In this document: positions 31,665-42,363 of the stretch, piece by piece
Layout: the number at the start of each line of letters is the position of its first letter
Numbering within the stretch: the stretch's first letter is position 1
From: Laccaria trichodermophora
Taxonomy: Eukaryota > Basidiomycota > Agaricomycetes > Agaricales > Hydnangiaceae
Direction of reading: 5' to 3'
Assembly: GCA_018417955.1 (NCBI GenBank)
Contig: JACTVC010000001.1
Coordinates: 1,550,001 to 1,614,000 of the forward strand
DNA length: 64,000 bases
Notes under the pieces: generated by a model
Seen by the model: only the letters and a program-made list of their open reading frames with translations
Told to the model about the DNA's origin: nothing
Databases searched by the model: none
Translations under genes and position numbers: made by a program

Positions 31665-33642
31665 TTACAGCAAGCACATGAGGACAGCCATCATTGCGGT
31701 GGTCATCATGGCAGGGAATGTAATTTTTCTTGATGATCTGCCATCTTCAGCGAAGTGAGACGTCAGAAATAGATACGCAGATAGTAGGGGAAACGTACTG
31801 CTGCTTCCAGAGCCCGTGGTTGTCGTTGAACCATTGCCGCTTGGAGCGCCTGGAAGGAGAGGAGTAAAGACGAGGTCACTGGGAAGACTCGACTACTCTC
31901 TCTCACCTGATCCGCCAGCCACACTAGAAAGCTGCGCAAACCCAATAGACGGAGGGTTGGCACGGAAGACAGAATACACGTTCTTCTGCAAGGCGAAGCG
32001 GAGGGCAATCAGCATACGATACGCCATTTGAAAGGAATCAACAAACCAAAAAGGTATCCCCAATAAGCCAGGAGGGATTACCCGAGCCAGAAGGAATGTC
32101 GCTGCCGAGGCCGAGGTCAAAGATGGCTCCAAGGCATTGCGAGCTTCCAATCGAAATCTGGCCAAGGCTCATGTCGCTCGCATTTATCGGCCACGCCTTG
32201 CCCCCGAAGGAAAGTGTCACTTGAACCGAGGTTGAGCAAGCTACGATGTGGATGACGCATATTGAGGATTACTCATTTTGAAAAAGGAGGGAAAATGTTC
32301 ACGCACGGAAAGTGAAAAATCCTTGCTCCCTTGCATAAGGGGCTGAGCCTGGAACAGCTGCCCAAATGGCATCGACATCAGCGCTTGGACCACCGATAAG
32401 GCTGGTGCCAGTGTCAATGGACGCTAGAGCAGCACGGCCTGTCGAGATTTGTACAGGCTGTCCTTGCACGGTGATCGCTACACGAGTCAGACGATGTTAG
32501 CTCAGTTTGCTTGTTTTCCCATGACACTGACCAGACACGGTGAGAACCCAAAAAGTTGGTGTACCCGAAGGCATATCGAGGAATTCAATATCACCAGTAA
32601 AGAGCGTCGAGTTCGTTCCTCCGAGGGTAAACACACCTCCTGGTTCCTCGTCCTTGGCATTCACATCATCCTGGAATCGTGTAAGATAGAAGGCCATCTC
32701 AGAGGTAGTCAGCTGGCTTCCTAAAGCCTGCCAGAACGGCGTTGAAGCCGTGCTAGCAAGGGCGGGAAAAGCGAGACCCATGAGTCCTGATGCTGAACCC
32801 GCGAGAAGGCCATCCGTGAGGCGGTCAACGGCCACTGGTCAACATAAGAGAATAAGTATCTGATAAACTGAAATCATAGAGGAAGTTAACATGCAAATTG
32901 TTTGGCTTTGGACGCTAAATTTGCCCATGGAGACCACATCTTGCGCTTTTGTTCCAACCACAGTCCCGGATCCATAACGAATTCTGAGTTCGACATTGTT
33001 TGAAGTGATTGATTTGGATTTTGAGGGGTCGAATAACGGTGCTGCAGAACTGCAGGAGGTGCATAACGTGTCTGCAACCCAAAGGTCGGATGATCCTGTG
33101 TCGAGGATAACATTGAATAATTGTGGTCTGTTGAACAGGACAACATTCGTCAACAACTTTGCACTCTGTCTCGTACTCCCAAGTCCCAACGCGATCTGTA
33201 GAACCTCAAACGAGGGGGAAGATATGATTTTAATTTTTTGACGCCCAAGAGGTCTACTAGAGGTCCCCGAGAGTACCCTACAAATATTCCACGTGTATCG
33301 AATTGACTTACGGTGTTCCTATGCTCACGGGTGCAAGATAAACCAAATCTCCTTGCTTGAAAGACGGTAAATTCACTGGGATATGTGGCAACGGATTGAG
33401 GTTTATACCAGGTTGATGATCGGTATTGATGCAGAGCTCGGCGCCCTCTTTCTGTAGGGTGAGGAGGATTTCCCCGTTATGTTGTACTTGGCCTGCAGCT
33501 GCTTCGCTGCAGAAATGTAATAGTTGATGTCTCGGTTGCCTGAAGAGCGACGGGTGAGTGGAACGTGGATGGGGTCTGCCAGTGCGAGGGGAGTAGGAGG
33601 GAAGACGAGGAGCGCGAGCGCGAATTGAGGCAGGGAAAACAT
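31665..33642 (-). CDS. A1 aspartic protease, probably membrane- or GPI-anchored (copy 1)
   Basis: Pepsin-family secreted endopeptidase. Start at 33642 ([20 protein letters not shown]), a signal peptide, then a propeptide (RDINYYISAAKQLQAKYN). Exons join QGDLVYLAPVSIGTP to [19 protein letters not shown] (first catalytic Asp). The flap region has IRYGSGTVVG. The second catalytic Asp is in ASIDTGTSLIGGPS (near 32410). WLIGDTFL and [17 protein letters not shown] follow. The end has a Ser/Thr-rich stalk and a hydrophobic tail [14 protein letters not shown], fitting GPI or membrane anchoring. Both DTG motifs are intact. First of three head-to-tail copies; downstream copies share spacer sequence. 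Confidence 0.88.
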
Positions 33643-34033
33643 GGTGGTGAAGGGGGGAGCCGCCGAGGGAACGAGAGGATGAGAATGGAGTTGTCAGCGG
33701 AAAGAAAGGTGAGGAGTCCCCTGTCCTACGCCAGGAACCAAAAAGACGCCCGGTTGAATACTCCGTTTTGAAAGCGCTAAGGCCTGTACTACAGGCCTTC
33801 CAGCATGAGCCATAATTTACAATTTCTCATATGCATGCAAGCATCTAGCCGACGATTGAGAAAAGTAATATTGACAATGATATTGGTTGAATCATGAGTC
33901 CAAAAAACCACAGTTATCGACGACATACCCAGTCCGTTGGTATGGATGAGTGCTACTGATACAATTTCAGCAACAGTGAGTGCATAACACCCTCATATTT
34001 AATGCGTGAGAGGACATCGAGAAATTTTCAATT
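33643..34033. repeat. Inter-protease spacer (repeat of 45530-45833)
   Basis: Sequence between protease copies 1 and 2. It aligns along its length with the sequence left of copy 3 (shared: ctacgccaggaaccaaaa, gcaagcatctagcc, aagtaatatt). It is the unit spacer of a former tandem protease array, containing the promoter of one copy and the 3' end of the next. Confidence 0.8.
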
Positions 34034-35202
34034 ACAGCAAGCACATGAGGATAGCCATCATTGCGGTGGTCATCATAATGGCAGGTAATGTAATTTTTGC
34101 TGATGATTCGCCATCTGTAATGAGACGAGACGTCAGAAATAGATAGACAGAGATCAGGAGGAAACGTACTCTTGCCTCCAGAGCCAGTGGATGTCGGTGA
34201 GGACGTACTGCTGCTTCCAGAGCCCGTGGTTTTCGGTGAGGACGTACTGCTGCTCGGGGCGCCTGGAAGGGGGAGGAGTAAAGATGAGGTCACTGGGAAG
34301 GCCAGACTGCTCTCTCTCGCTCACCTGATCCGCCCGCCACATTAGAAAGCTGCGCGAACCCAATTGAAGGAGGGTCAGCACGGAAGACGGAATACACGTT
34401 CTTCTGCAAGGCGACAAGGAGGGAAATCAGCATACATTGTGCCATTCGAAAGGAGTCAACACACCAAAAAGGTAATCCCAACAACCCAGTGATAACTCGA
34501 GCTAGAGGAAATGTTACTAGCGAGGTTGAGATCGATGATGGCTCCGACGCATCGCGTGCTTCCATTCGAAATCTGGCCAAGGTTCATGTCGGCCGCATTT
34601 ATTGGCCAAGCCTTGCCCCCGAAGGAGAGTGTCACTCGAACCGAGGTAGAGCACGCTGGGCATAGTAGGGTTACAAAATTTCAAAAACGAAGAAAGAATT
34701 GTCACTGACGGAAAGTGAAGAATCCTGGGTTGCTCACAAGAGGGGCTGAGCCCGGAACGGCGGCCCAAACGGCGTTGACATCAGCGATTGGACCACCGAC
34801 AAGGGTAGAGTCAGTGGCAAAGACTACTGGAGCCGCGTTGCCCGTCGTAATTTGAACGGACCGACCTTGCACGGTGATTGCTAAATGGATCAAACGACGT
34901 TAGCTCAGTTTGGATGTTTTCCTATGACACTGACCAGACATGGTGAGAAGCCAATAGGTTGGTGACAGGTGTACCCGAAGGCATATCGAGGAACTCAATA
35001 TCACCAACAAAGAGCGTCGAGTTTGTTCCTCCGAGGGTGAACACACCTCCTGGTTCCTCAAGGCCTCATTCTTGGCATTAATATCATCGTTGAATCGAGT
35101 ATAGACTCGTAGGTAGACGTTGTTCTGCATTCTCCTGAAGGATGGCGTCAAAGAACTTTGGGGCAGAAATGGCATCAGAAAGGTGGAGTTTAGAAAGTAC
35201 AC
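34034..35202 (-). pseudogene. A1 aspartic protease copy 2, 3' half only
   Basis: Corresponds to the C-terminal half of copies 1 and 3 (GDIEFLDMP-like, [44 protein letters not shown], and the tail ending MMAILMCLL). The second catalytic motif is destroyed: DTGT is replaced by ATDS in VVFATDSTLVGG. An insertion near 35065 shifts the frame after DDINAKNEA. Upstream of about 35203 similarity stops; the start-codon end seems to survive at about 45514-45530 beyond the 10-kb block. Non-functional. Confidence 0.85.
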
Positions 35203-35844
35203 CTGTCAATACATCCAGCGTAACTGTTGTTGAAGGTGAAGCAGGCGAAGGGGCCATTTGTGGTGTGGGTCAAGTCGGTAAGTGTAGCGGTAGGAACGTG
35301 ACGCCAGTGACGTCAAGCTGAGGTGACCAAGGCAAGACCAACTTGAAGGAAGGAGATGGGTTCCCGGGTTCTACGTCCCGGGAAGGCCTCTCCCCCGTCT
35401 TCGTAGCCTCAATAAGGAAGGCCCCTGGCTAGGCTCCTAGCTCCTACTCTCAAACTCCATAGGCCACCTTCAAAAACCAACATCATTCATGACTTTCGTG
35501 AGGATGTCGATCAGCAACGGTATATCTGGCCCCAAGATGTTTTTGGGAAAGAGGAGTGTGAAAGTGGTGTCCTGTAAGGTCTTACGGTTTTACGGAAACT
35601 TCTTGATCTAATTATGGATCAAAAAATGAAGTGTGCATCTCGCTGACATCGAGGCCGCCAGCAATGCACTCTTCGGTGACATCTTCTCCAGAGTGACAAT
35701 GTTTAAACTTTGTGGGGGCCCAGCTTCACAACCGAGCACCCTTTCCTGTATTCCAAGACATATTGGGAATAGGTTTCTGCCCAGTGTGGAATCGATAGTA
35801 TACGCGAAGGAAGGCTTTCCCTTCCCATAAGCCGTGGCTGCAAC

Positions 35845-36700
35845 TTGTTACATGGTAGGCACTGCCAGCCTGGCGCTCATACAAACCAGTACCTTCACTC
35901 TGTATGCACTGCTTGTGAGTTCTTTTCGAGCTTTTTACCTCGTACGAAGCTAATCATTCTAGATATAAAGAGAATCGTCCCCCACTTCAACTCTCACACA
36001 CTCCCTGATAATCAGTCGCGACAAACCTTGACCGCAGAAGGGATGTATAACTCGACGCCCATGATCGGCTCAAATTGCGGGTTCGTCCTATGCTGTCCAA
36101 TAAGAGGGGGCAAACTCGTGCATCTCATCGCTGTCATAGATTACAAGCAGGACATCGACGTCTTAAGTCGAGGTGGGTGTGTTATAACCGTTTTCACTTG
36201 TCTGTATGCTTACCAACAACAGACTTAAGATTACGACGACGGTCATGACGCCCAATGGTCCGGACAGTTCAACGTGCTGAGATGGTAAGCCATCGACGGG
36301 AGGTCTCCATATCTGATTTATCAATCAGTTACCTTCCAGGCTGCCAGAAAAGCGTTCCTCATTGTTGAAGACGGACTGACCGACCCAATTTTAACCAAGG
36401 GTTTCTCACCGCCAGCTCCAAATCCTGTGCCCAGAACTATGGAGACGGGCAGTGCTGCATAGCGCGGAATGGAAGCAGCTGGTCTGTGCAGTTACGTGGG
36501 TCGAGTGTGATGTATGAACTATGTATACTTATCTTGGCTTTTCTAGGCAACCTGGAACCACAAAACCTTCGCATTTAGGACTTGAAGAGTCGGTACGTTG
36601 TCTATGCCTGTGTCGCATTTCCCTAAACCCCTCCTGTACAGATCGGCCCTATAACCGCCGCCACTCTGATTGACAGGATGGTCATTTTCCGCTCAAATTC
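35845..36700 (+). pseudogene. Possible FAD-dependent monooxygenase (salicylate hydroxylase-like) relic
   Basis: One stretch near 36045-36140 reads TPMIGSNCGFVLCCPIRGGK followed by LVHLIAVI, which resembles the substrate-domain strand of salicylate-hydroxylase-type flavoproteins (IGxxGHVVxYPIRGGKLxNxVA). Flanking pieces cannot be assembled into the FAD-binding GxGxxG or the GDAAH motif. At best a fragment; the family call rests on one motif. Confidence 0.25.
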
Positions 36701-37908
36701 AAATTGTAAGGTCATTGTGAATGGTAGTCATTCTCGTTTGCGATTATCCCTGTCGTAACTAACGTAATTACTGAATCCTATTCTAGAAAGAAGGCAAAGG
36801 ACAACCCGATTGAATACTCCTTGCAACGTTTCCACGAACAGAACTCCGACTCATTAAAATACAGGAATAGCGGCCGCGAGCTTTGGGATTGACGTCCGTT
36901 CGAGTTTGTATTGCAAGGGTATTCTTGCGGCATCCCACAGACAGGTGCTTCGAACGTGGAGAAGTTGAGTTGTGAAGCAAGCGTCATTTGCTGCTCACCA
37001 TCGCTCTTCAGCGGTGCAAACGCACTTTGGCCGTGAATACACTGAAACACATGCTAGAACGCGCCAGGGCAAAGTTGTTAAGTGTACACTAACAAAGTCT
37101 CGTTGAGGGCTTGCCAGCCCAAGTGGTAGCAACCCCATCTAAGGGCAACTGGGGAGGAAAGGCAAGTGTACATTCACTCCTTCGGGTTGTGCGGCGTAGT
37201 TCTGATACTTCTCTATGGCTAGCTTGCTGTTGGACGATAGAACGATGCGCTAGCCGGGACGCCAATGAGGAAAAGGGTGAACACAATTTGGTAGGGAGAA
37301 CGTGGGTTGTGTCATTCGATGCGGATCCGCATTGCTTACGGCTTTGATGTAGCTTTATCCCTTGAAAGTGGGGAGCATACTCAAGATCGAAGGTACGTCC
37401 TCAGGCAACGCGTGAACGCGGAAACGTACAATGACATCGTGATTCATGGACAAATGAGTAGGGGGGGGGGGGGTCGCAAAAGGGAAGATGGGGGAGAACA
37501 GCGAAAGGAATGGCTGATGGCACGGGGACTTCTTTGGCAAAACGGGATGGCACATCATGATAGAATTGTACCTGATAATCGTACCAAGCAGAATTTAGTC
37601 TCATACTGCTCATGTTACAGCCACTTCTTCAACCTTCGAGGTCTTCAGTTACCATATCTCGAGTCCTCTACGTGGTCAATGAAGAGGAATGACGTCGCGC
37701 AAAGAAGCCCGCTGCCGAGGAGTCTTGTCTGTGCTCAAAGGCGAATTCATGCCACTGCTGGAGCTCGAAAGGCGACTCGAAGGGGCATTCACCTGGACTG
37801 AAACAAAACTTGAGGGAAAGTTAACCTGGAGTTCGTACTCGCCCTCCCTAGCCGTTTGGACAACTTTGGTCAGATCTGGCAACAAACCTGCGTGGTTTCA
37901 GAATCGAG

Positions 37909-37932
37909 GCTCGGATAGCTCAGTTGGGGAGC
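37909..37932 (+). other. tRNA 5' half (acceptor plus D arm)
   Basis: A 7-nt acceptor-like strand, TA, then a perfect D arm with A box (TAGCTCAGTTGGGGAGC). No anticodon arm or B box follows. It sits 73 bp before the GTPase start codon. Looks like a broken tRNA copy. Confidence 0.5.
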
Positions 37933-38005
37933 CAATGACGTAGGGAATAAAGCTGTGCGAATGAAAGAACGAAAAGCTGAGAAGCTGACCAAGCATAACC
38001 AAACA

Positions 38006-41000
38006 ATGGCCCACTGCGCTTATCTTGATTCTAAACCACCACCATCTCAGGCATCCCAGCGACAAATGTCTTTTTCCAATGTTGATTCCCAAAACGCAGA
38101 GGACATAGAAAGACAACGGGGACGAGCAGGCAGGGTTCGAAACCTCACCGGGTGTTTTCGCGTCCTCATCATTGGCCGTGCCAATGCGGGGAAGACAACC
38201 ATCCTCCAGCGAGTTTGCAATACAACGGAACAGCCAAAAATTTTCAATCCAGAGGGTCATGAGGTATTCCATGTTCTAGACATCATCATCTCTCATTATT
38301 GATGTGGATAGATTGACTTGTCCGAGCTCAATCCAACTGCACAGGTAATGTGGATCTACACTCCCTTTCACATCTACTGAAGGTGTGGCAGAGAGGGGAG
38401 CATGATATTGAGAATGAAATGATATTCGAGAGTAATATGGCATTTGTCTTTCATGACTCGCGTGGCTTTGAAGCAGGCAGAACATCTGAGTTGGATAAAG
38501 TTAAGGACTTTGTGCAAAAACGTTCAACCAGCAAAGAGATCAAGGATCATCTGCATGTGATTTGGTAAGTGACTGAGTGGCAACATTGAAGTGCATCTGA
38601 ATACATCCTGTGTAGGTACTGCATCCCAATTAATGATGAAGCCAGACCATTCACAAGAGCAGAGTTAAATTTCTTTGATGAGTGTGGGACTGGTAGAGGT
38701 GAGTCAATTATTGATGATCTCTTGAATTTCACCTTTCCTTTTTGTGCACAGTTCCTGTTATTGTCTTGTTTACAAAAGCAGATATGCTTGATGCCCAAAC
38801 CATCAACCGCCTGGTCGACACTGGAATGGATGTTGAAGATGCTGCAAATAAAGCTCCAGAAGAGTCAGTTGCCAGGTTTGAAGAGAAATTTGGTGAGCAA
38901 CTCTTCAAGAAAAAGTATCCTCCCAAGGATCGTGTGTATTTTCGAGGTATAACAAACTCTTTTACTTGTAGACAACAAATTAATTGCATTTAATAGACAT
39001 GCAAAATTCTACAAGTGACTGCAGTGAACTGCTGAGGAAGACAGCAGCCACCCTCTCAGATGATACACTCTTACAGCTGTTTCTTACAGTGCAGCAAAAT
39101 AGTGTGGCTCTGTCAATTGAATATGCAATTATGAGGTAGTTGCTTCACTTTGAATTATATGCTGCTAAATTGCTGATTATCTGGAATAATAGAGCTGTGT
39201 TCCCAGTTTGGCAATTATTCAAAAGAAAGAAAGTGTGGAGGGATATGGTTGTGGAAATATTGCATTATTTTCCACATGTGGTATGTGAACCTTACTTGAT
39301 CATACAGCTGTAATACAAAATAATGTATTTAAACAGAGGGTAAGGCAACATCCAGTTGGTCTCAACAATATGCTAATGAGACCATGCACTGGGATATGAA
39401 CAGTGGGTGAGTCAGTATCTGGCTGGCTCTTCCTGCTCATTGCTGACAAGAGCATTCTCTGGGTTTTAAACAGGATGTAAGTCAGGAACTGGCTCCCTTT
39501 CTGCTTGTTGCTGACAAAAGCATGCTGTGGGTTTTGAACAGTATGTAAGTCAGGAACTGGCTGGCCCTTTCTGCTTGTTGCTGACAAGAGCATGCTCTGG
39601 GTTTTGAACAGCGAGTAAGTCATGATCTGGCTGGCCCTTTCTGCTTGTTGCTGACAAGAGCATGCCTTGGGTTTTGAATAGCGAGTGAGTCATGATCTGG
39701 CTGGCCCTTCCTGCTTGTTGCTGACCAGAGCATGCCTTGGGTTTTGAACAGTATGTAAGTCATGATCTGGCTGTCCCTTCCTGCTTGTTACTGACAAGAG
39801 CATGCTATGGGTTTTGAACAGGGTGTAAGTTACGATCTGGGTGGCCCTTCCTGCTTGTTGCTGACAGGAGCATGCCTTGGGTTTTGAACAGCAAGTGAGT
39901 CATGATCTGGCTGGCCCTTTCTGCTTGTTGCTGACAAGAGCATGCTTTGGGTTTTGAACAGGGTGTGAGTCAGGATCTGGCTGGCCCTTCCTGCTTGTTG
40001 CTGACAAGAGCATGCTCTGGGTTTTGAACAGCATGTAAGTTAAGTTATGATCTGGCTAGCCCTTCCTCCTTAAAGCTGACAAGAGCATGCCTTGTGTTTT
40101 GAACAGTATGTAAGTCAGAATCTGGCTGGCCCTTCCTGCTTGTTGCTGACAAAGGCATGCTCTGGGTTCAGCATGTAAGTCATGATCTGGCTGGCCCTTC
40201 CTGCTTGTTGCTGACAAGAGCATGCCTTGGGTTTTAAACAGCGAGTGAGTCATGATCTAGCTGGCCCTTCCTGCTTGTTGCTGACAAGAGCATGCTCTGG
40301 GTTTCGAACAGGAAGTGAGTCAGGATCTGGCCCTTCCTGCTTGTTGCTGACAAGAGCATGCTTTGGGTTTTGAACAGAATGTAAGTCAGGATCTGGCTGG
40401 CCCTTTCTGCTTGTTTCTGACAAGTCTATGCCCTGGGTTTTGAACAGTATGTAAGTCAGAACTTGGCTGGCCCTTTCTGCTTGTTTCTGACAAGTCCATG
40501 CCCTGGGTTTTGCACAGAATGTAAGTCAGGATCTGGCTGGCCCTTCCTGCTTGTTGCTGACAAGAGCATGCCTTTGGTTTTGAACAGGCTGTAAGTCAGG
40601 ATCTGGCTGGCCCTTCCTGCTTGTTGCTGATAGGAGCATTCCTTGGGTTTTGAACAGGCTGTAAGTCAGGATCTGGCTGGCCCTTCCTGCTTGTTGCTGA
40701 CAAGAGCATGCCTTGGGTTTTGAACAGAATGTAAGTTAGGATCTGGCTGGCCCTTCCTGCTTGTTGCTGACAAGAACATGCTCTGGGTTTTGACCAGGAT
40801 GTAAGTCAGGATCTGTCTGGCCCTTTCTGCTTGTTGCTGACAAGAGCATGCTCTGAATTTTGAACAGGATGTAAGTCAGGATCTGGCTGGCCCTTTCTGC
40901 TTGTTGCTGACAAGTCCATGCCCTGGGTTTTAAACAGGATGTAAGTCAGGATCTGGATGGCTCTTTTTGCTTGTTGCTGACAAGAGCATGCCTTGGGTTT

Positions 41001-42363
41001 TGAACAGGACGTAAGTCATGATCTGGCTGGCCCTTTCTGCTTGTTGCTGACAAGAGCATGCCTTGGGTTTTAAACAGTATGTAAGTCAGGATCTGGCTGG
41101 CCCTTCCAGCTTGTTTCTGACAAGAGCATGCCTTGTGTTTTGAACAGTATGTGAGTCAGGATCTGGCTGGCCCTTCCAGCTTGTTGCTGACAAGAGCATG
41201 CCTTGGGTTTTGAACAGGATGTGAGTCAGGAACTGGCTGGCCCTTCCTGCTTGTTGCTGACAAGAGCATGCCTTGGGTTTTGAACAGGCTGTAAGTTAAG
41301 TTATGATCTGGCTGGCCCTTCCTGCTTGTTGCTGACAAGAGCATGCTCTGGGTTTTGAACAGCATGTAAGTTAAGTTATGATCTGGCTAGCCCTTCCTCC
41401 TTAAAGCTGACAAGAGCATGCCTTGTGTTTTGAACAGACTGTAAGTCAGGAACTGGCTGGCCCTTCCTGCTTGTTGCTGACAAGAACATGCTCTGGGTTT
41501 TGAACAGAATGTAAGTTAGGATCTGGCTGGCCCTTCCTGCTTGTTGCTGACAAGAACATGCTCTGGGTTTTGACCAGGATGTAAGCCAGGATCTGTTTGG
41601 TCCTGCTTGTTGCTGACAAGAGCATGCTCTGGATTTTGAAAAGAATGTAAGCCAGGATCTGGATGGCCCTTTCTGCTGGTTGATGATAAGTGCATGGCCT
41701 ATGTTTTAAATAGAAGGTAAGTCTCAGTCTTCTTCTCTTTTCATTTTGCTAAGAATGATGAGATTGTGAGTTCAGTTGTAGAATTTTAGAAAAATATTTA
41801 AGAAACTCTCCTTCATTAAATAGGATGTGAGTATTTATTTTCTTTTCCCATCTTTTTTTTAAAAAACTAGTATTGACTGAACCAAATACTATTTCTAGGT
41901 GACAAACATCTTCAATCATACAGACTGGTCCTTGGTAAACCTTCACTGTGTAAATCCTACTCAATATTCTGACCACAACATAATTCTACATAGATTCAAA
42001 CTATCAAATCCTTTAAGGACATGGCCTTCCTATGTGTTGGTGTGTGCACTCTTATTTATGACCACTCTATCATCACTACCATTTTACTGCTCAGTGACAG
42101 CTATCATTGGAGAGCATTCATTTTTTCTGTGGAAACAGAAGCCTTCAACTTCTTGGGGCCCCATTGAATTAGCCATTCAAAAGCTCAACTTGTCTGCTGA
42201 CTTGGCAAAAATTAAAACTGCCATCAAAGAAGCCTCTCAGCTTCAAACTGAGGATCAAAAGAAACATGCACTTGTTACAATTGCTTTGGAAAATCGTCTT
42301 TGTCAGTTTCTAATCTTTGTCTTTTGCTGTATTTCTCTCATTTATTTCATTTTAGCTCTATAA
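38006..42363 (+). CDS. P-loop GTPase with C-terminal hydrophobic region, Agaricomycete family
   Basis: Exons about 38006-38263, 38312-38344, 38383-38564, 38616-38698, 38752-38946, 38997-39135 and 39193-39280. Then comes the 39281-41898 intron array, then 41899-42301 and 42356-42363. G1 is GRANAGKTT, G3-like HDSRGFEAG, G4-like LFTKADML. Later parts are QLFKRKKVWRDMVVEILHYF before the array and TNIFNHTDWSLVNL, ALLFMTTLSSL (hydrophobic) and ALVTIALENRL after it. All exons outside the array join in frame with good splice sites, so the gene looks intact. The function of this family is unknown; many basidiomycetes carry several paralogues. Start at 38006 (MAHCAYLD) or 38075 (MSFSNVDS). Codon use and AT content differ by eye from neighbouring genes. 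Confidence 0.75.
39281..41898 (+). repeat. Array of 37 intron-like segments separated by 36 three-nucleotide spacers
   Basis: Each segment starts GTAAGT, GTGAGT, GTAAGC, GTAAGG or (first) GTATGT and ends in AG. 26 of 37 are exactly 67 nt; the others are 56, 62, 63, 63, 64, 65, 72 (four) and 107. With the 3-nt spacer the core period is 70 bp, about 39407-41713. Core units have a branch site TGCTGAC about 35 nt before the end, a CT-rich stretch upstream of it, and the end TTGAACAG. Spacers: GAT 7, TAT 6, AAT 5, CGA 3, CAT 3, GCT 3, GGT 2, and one each of CAA, GAA, GAC, ACT, AAG, AGG, TGG. None is a stop. The flanking exons end and start in phase 0, so any subset of spacers keeps the frame. It could also be removed as one 2.6-kb intron. 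Confidence 0.95.

Larger units (their letters stand above)
35203..38005. other. Left part of the 10-kb block, mostly unrecognised
   Basis: 2.8 kb of inserted or rearranged sequence. Holds a possible monooxygenase relic (35845-36700) and a tRNA 5' half (37909-37932). A G13 run lies at 37461-37473. A CRE-like tgacgtca is near 35313. Short open frames elsewhere show no domain. Confidence 0.5.

Noticed and set aside
37461..37473. G13 run
   Set aside because: Homopolymer without a partner feature; length may be unreliable in the assembly.
39300..41365. Minus-strand open frames through the 70-bp repeats (FKTQ...LLSATSRKGQP)
   Set aside because: They are the reverse reading of the intron repeat; the 70-bp period is not a multiple of 3, so frames break after a few units.
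39340..41713. Array of regular repeats as a CRISPR locus
   Set aside because: Eukaryotic context, spacers of only 3 nt, splice signals in each unit and position inside a coding gene rule this out.
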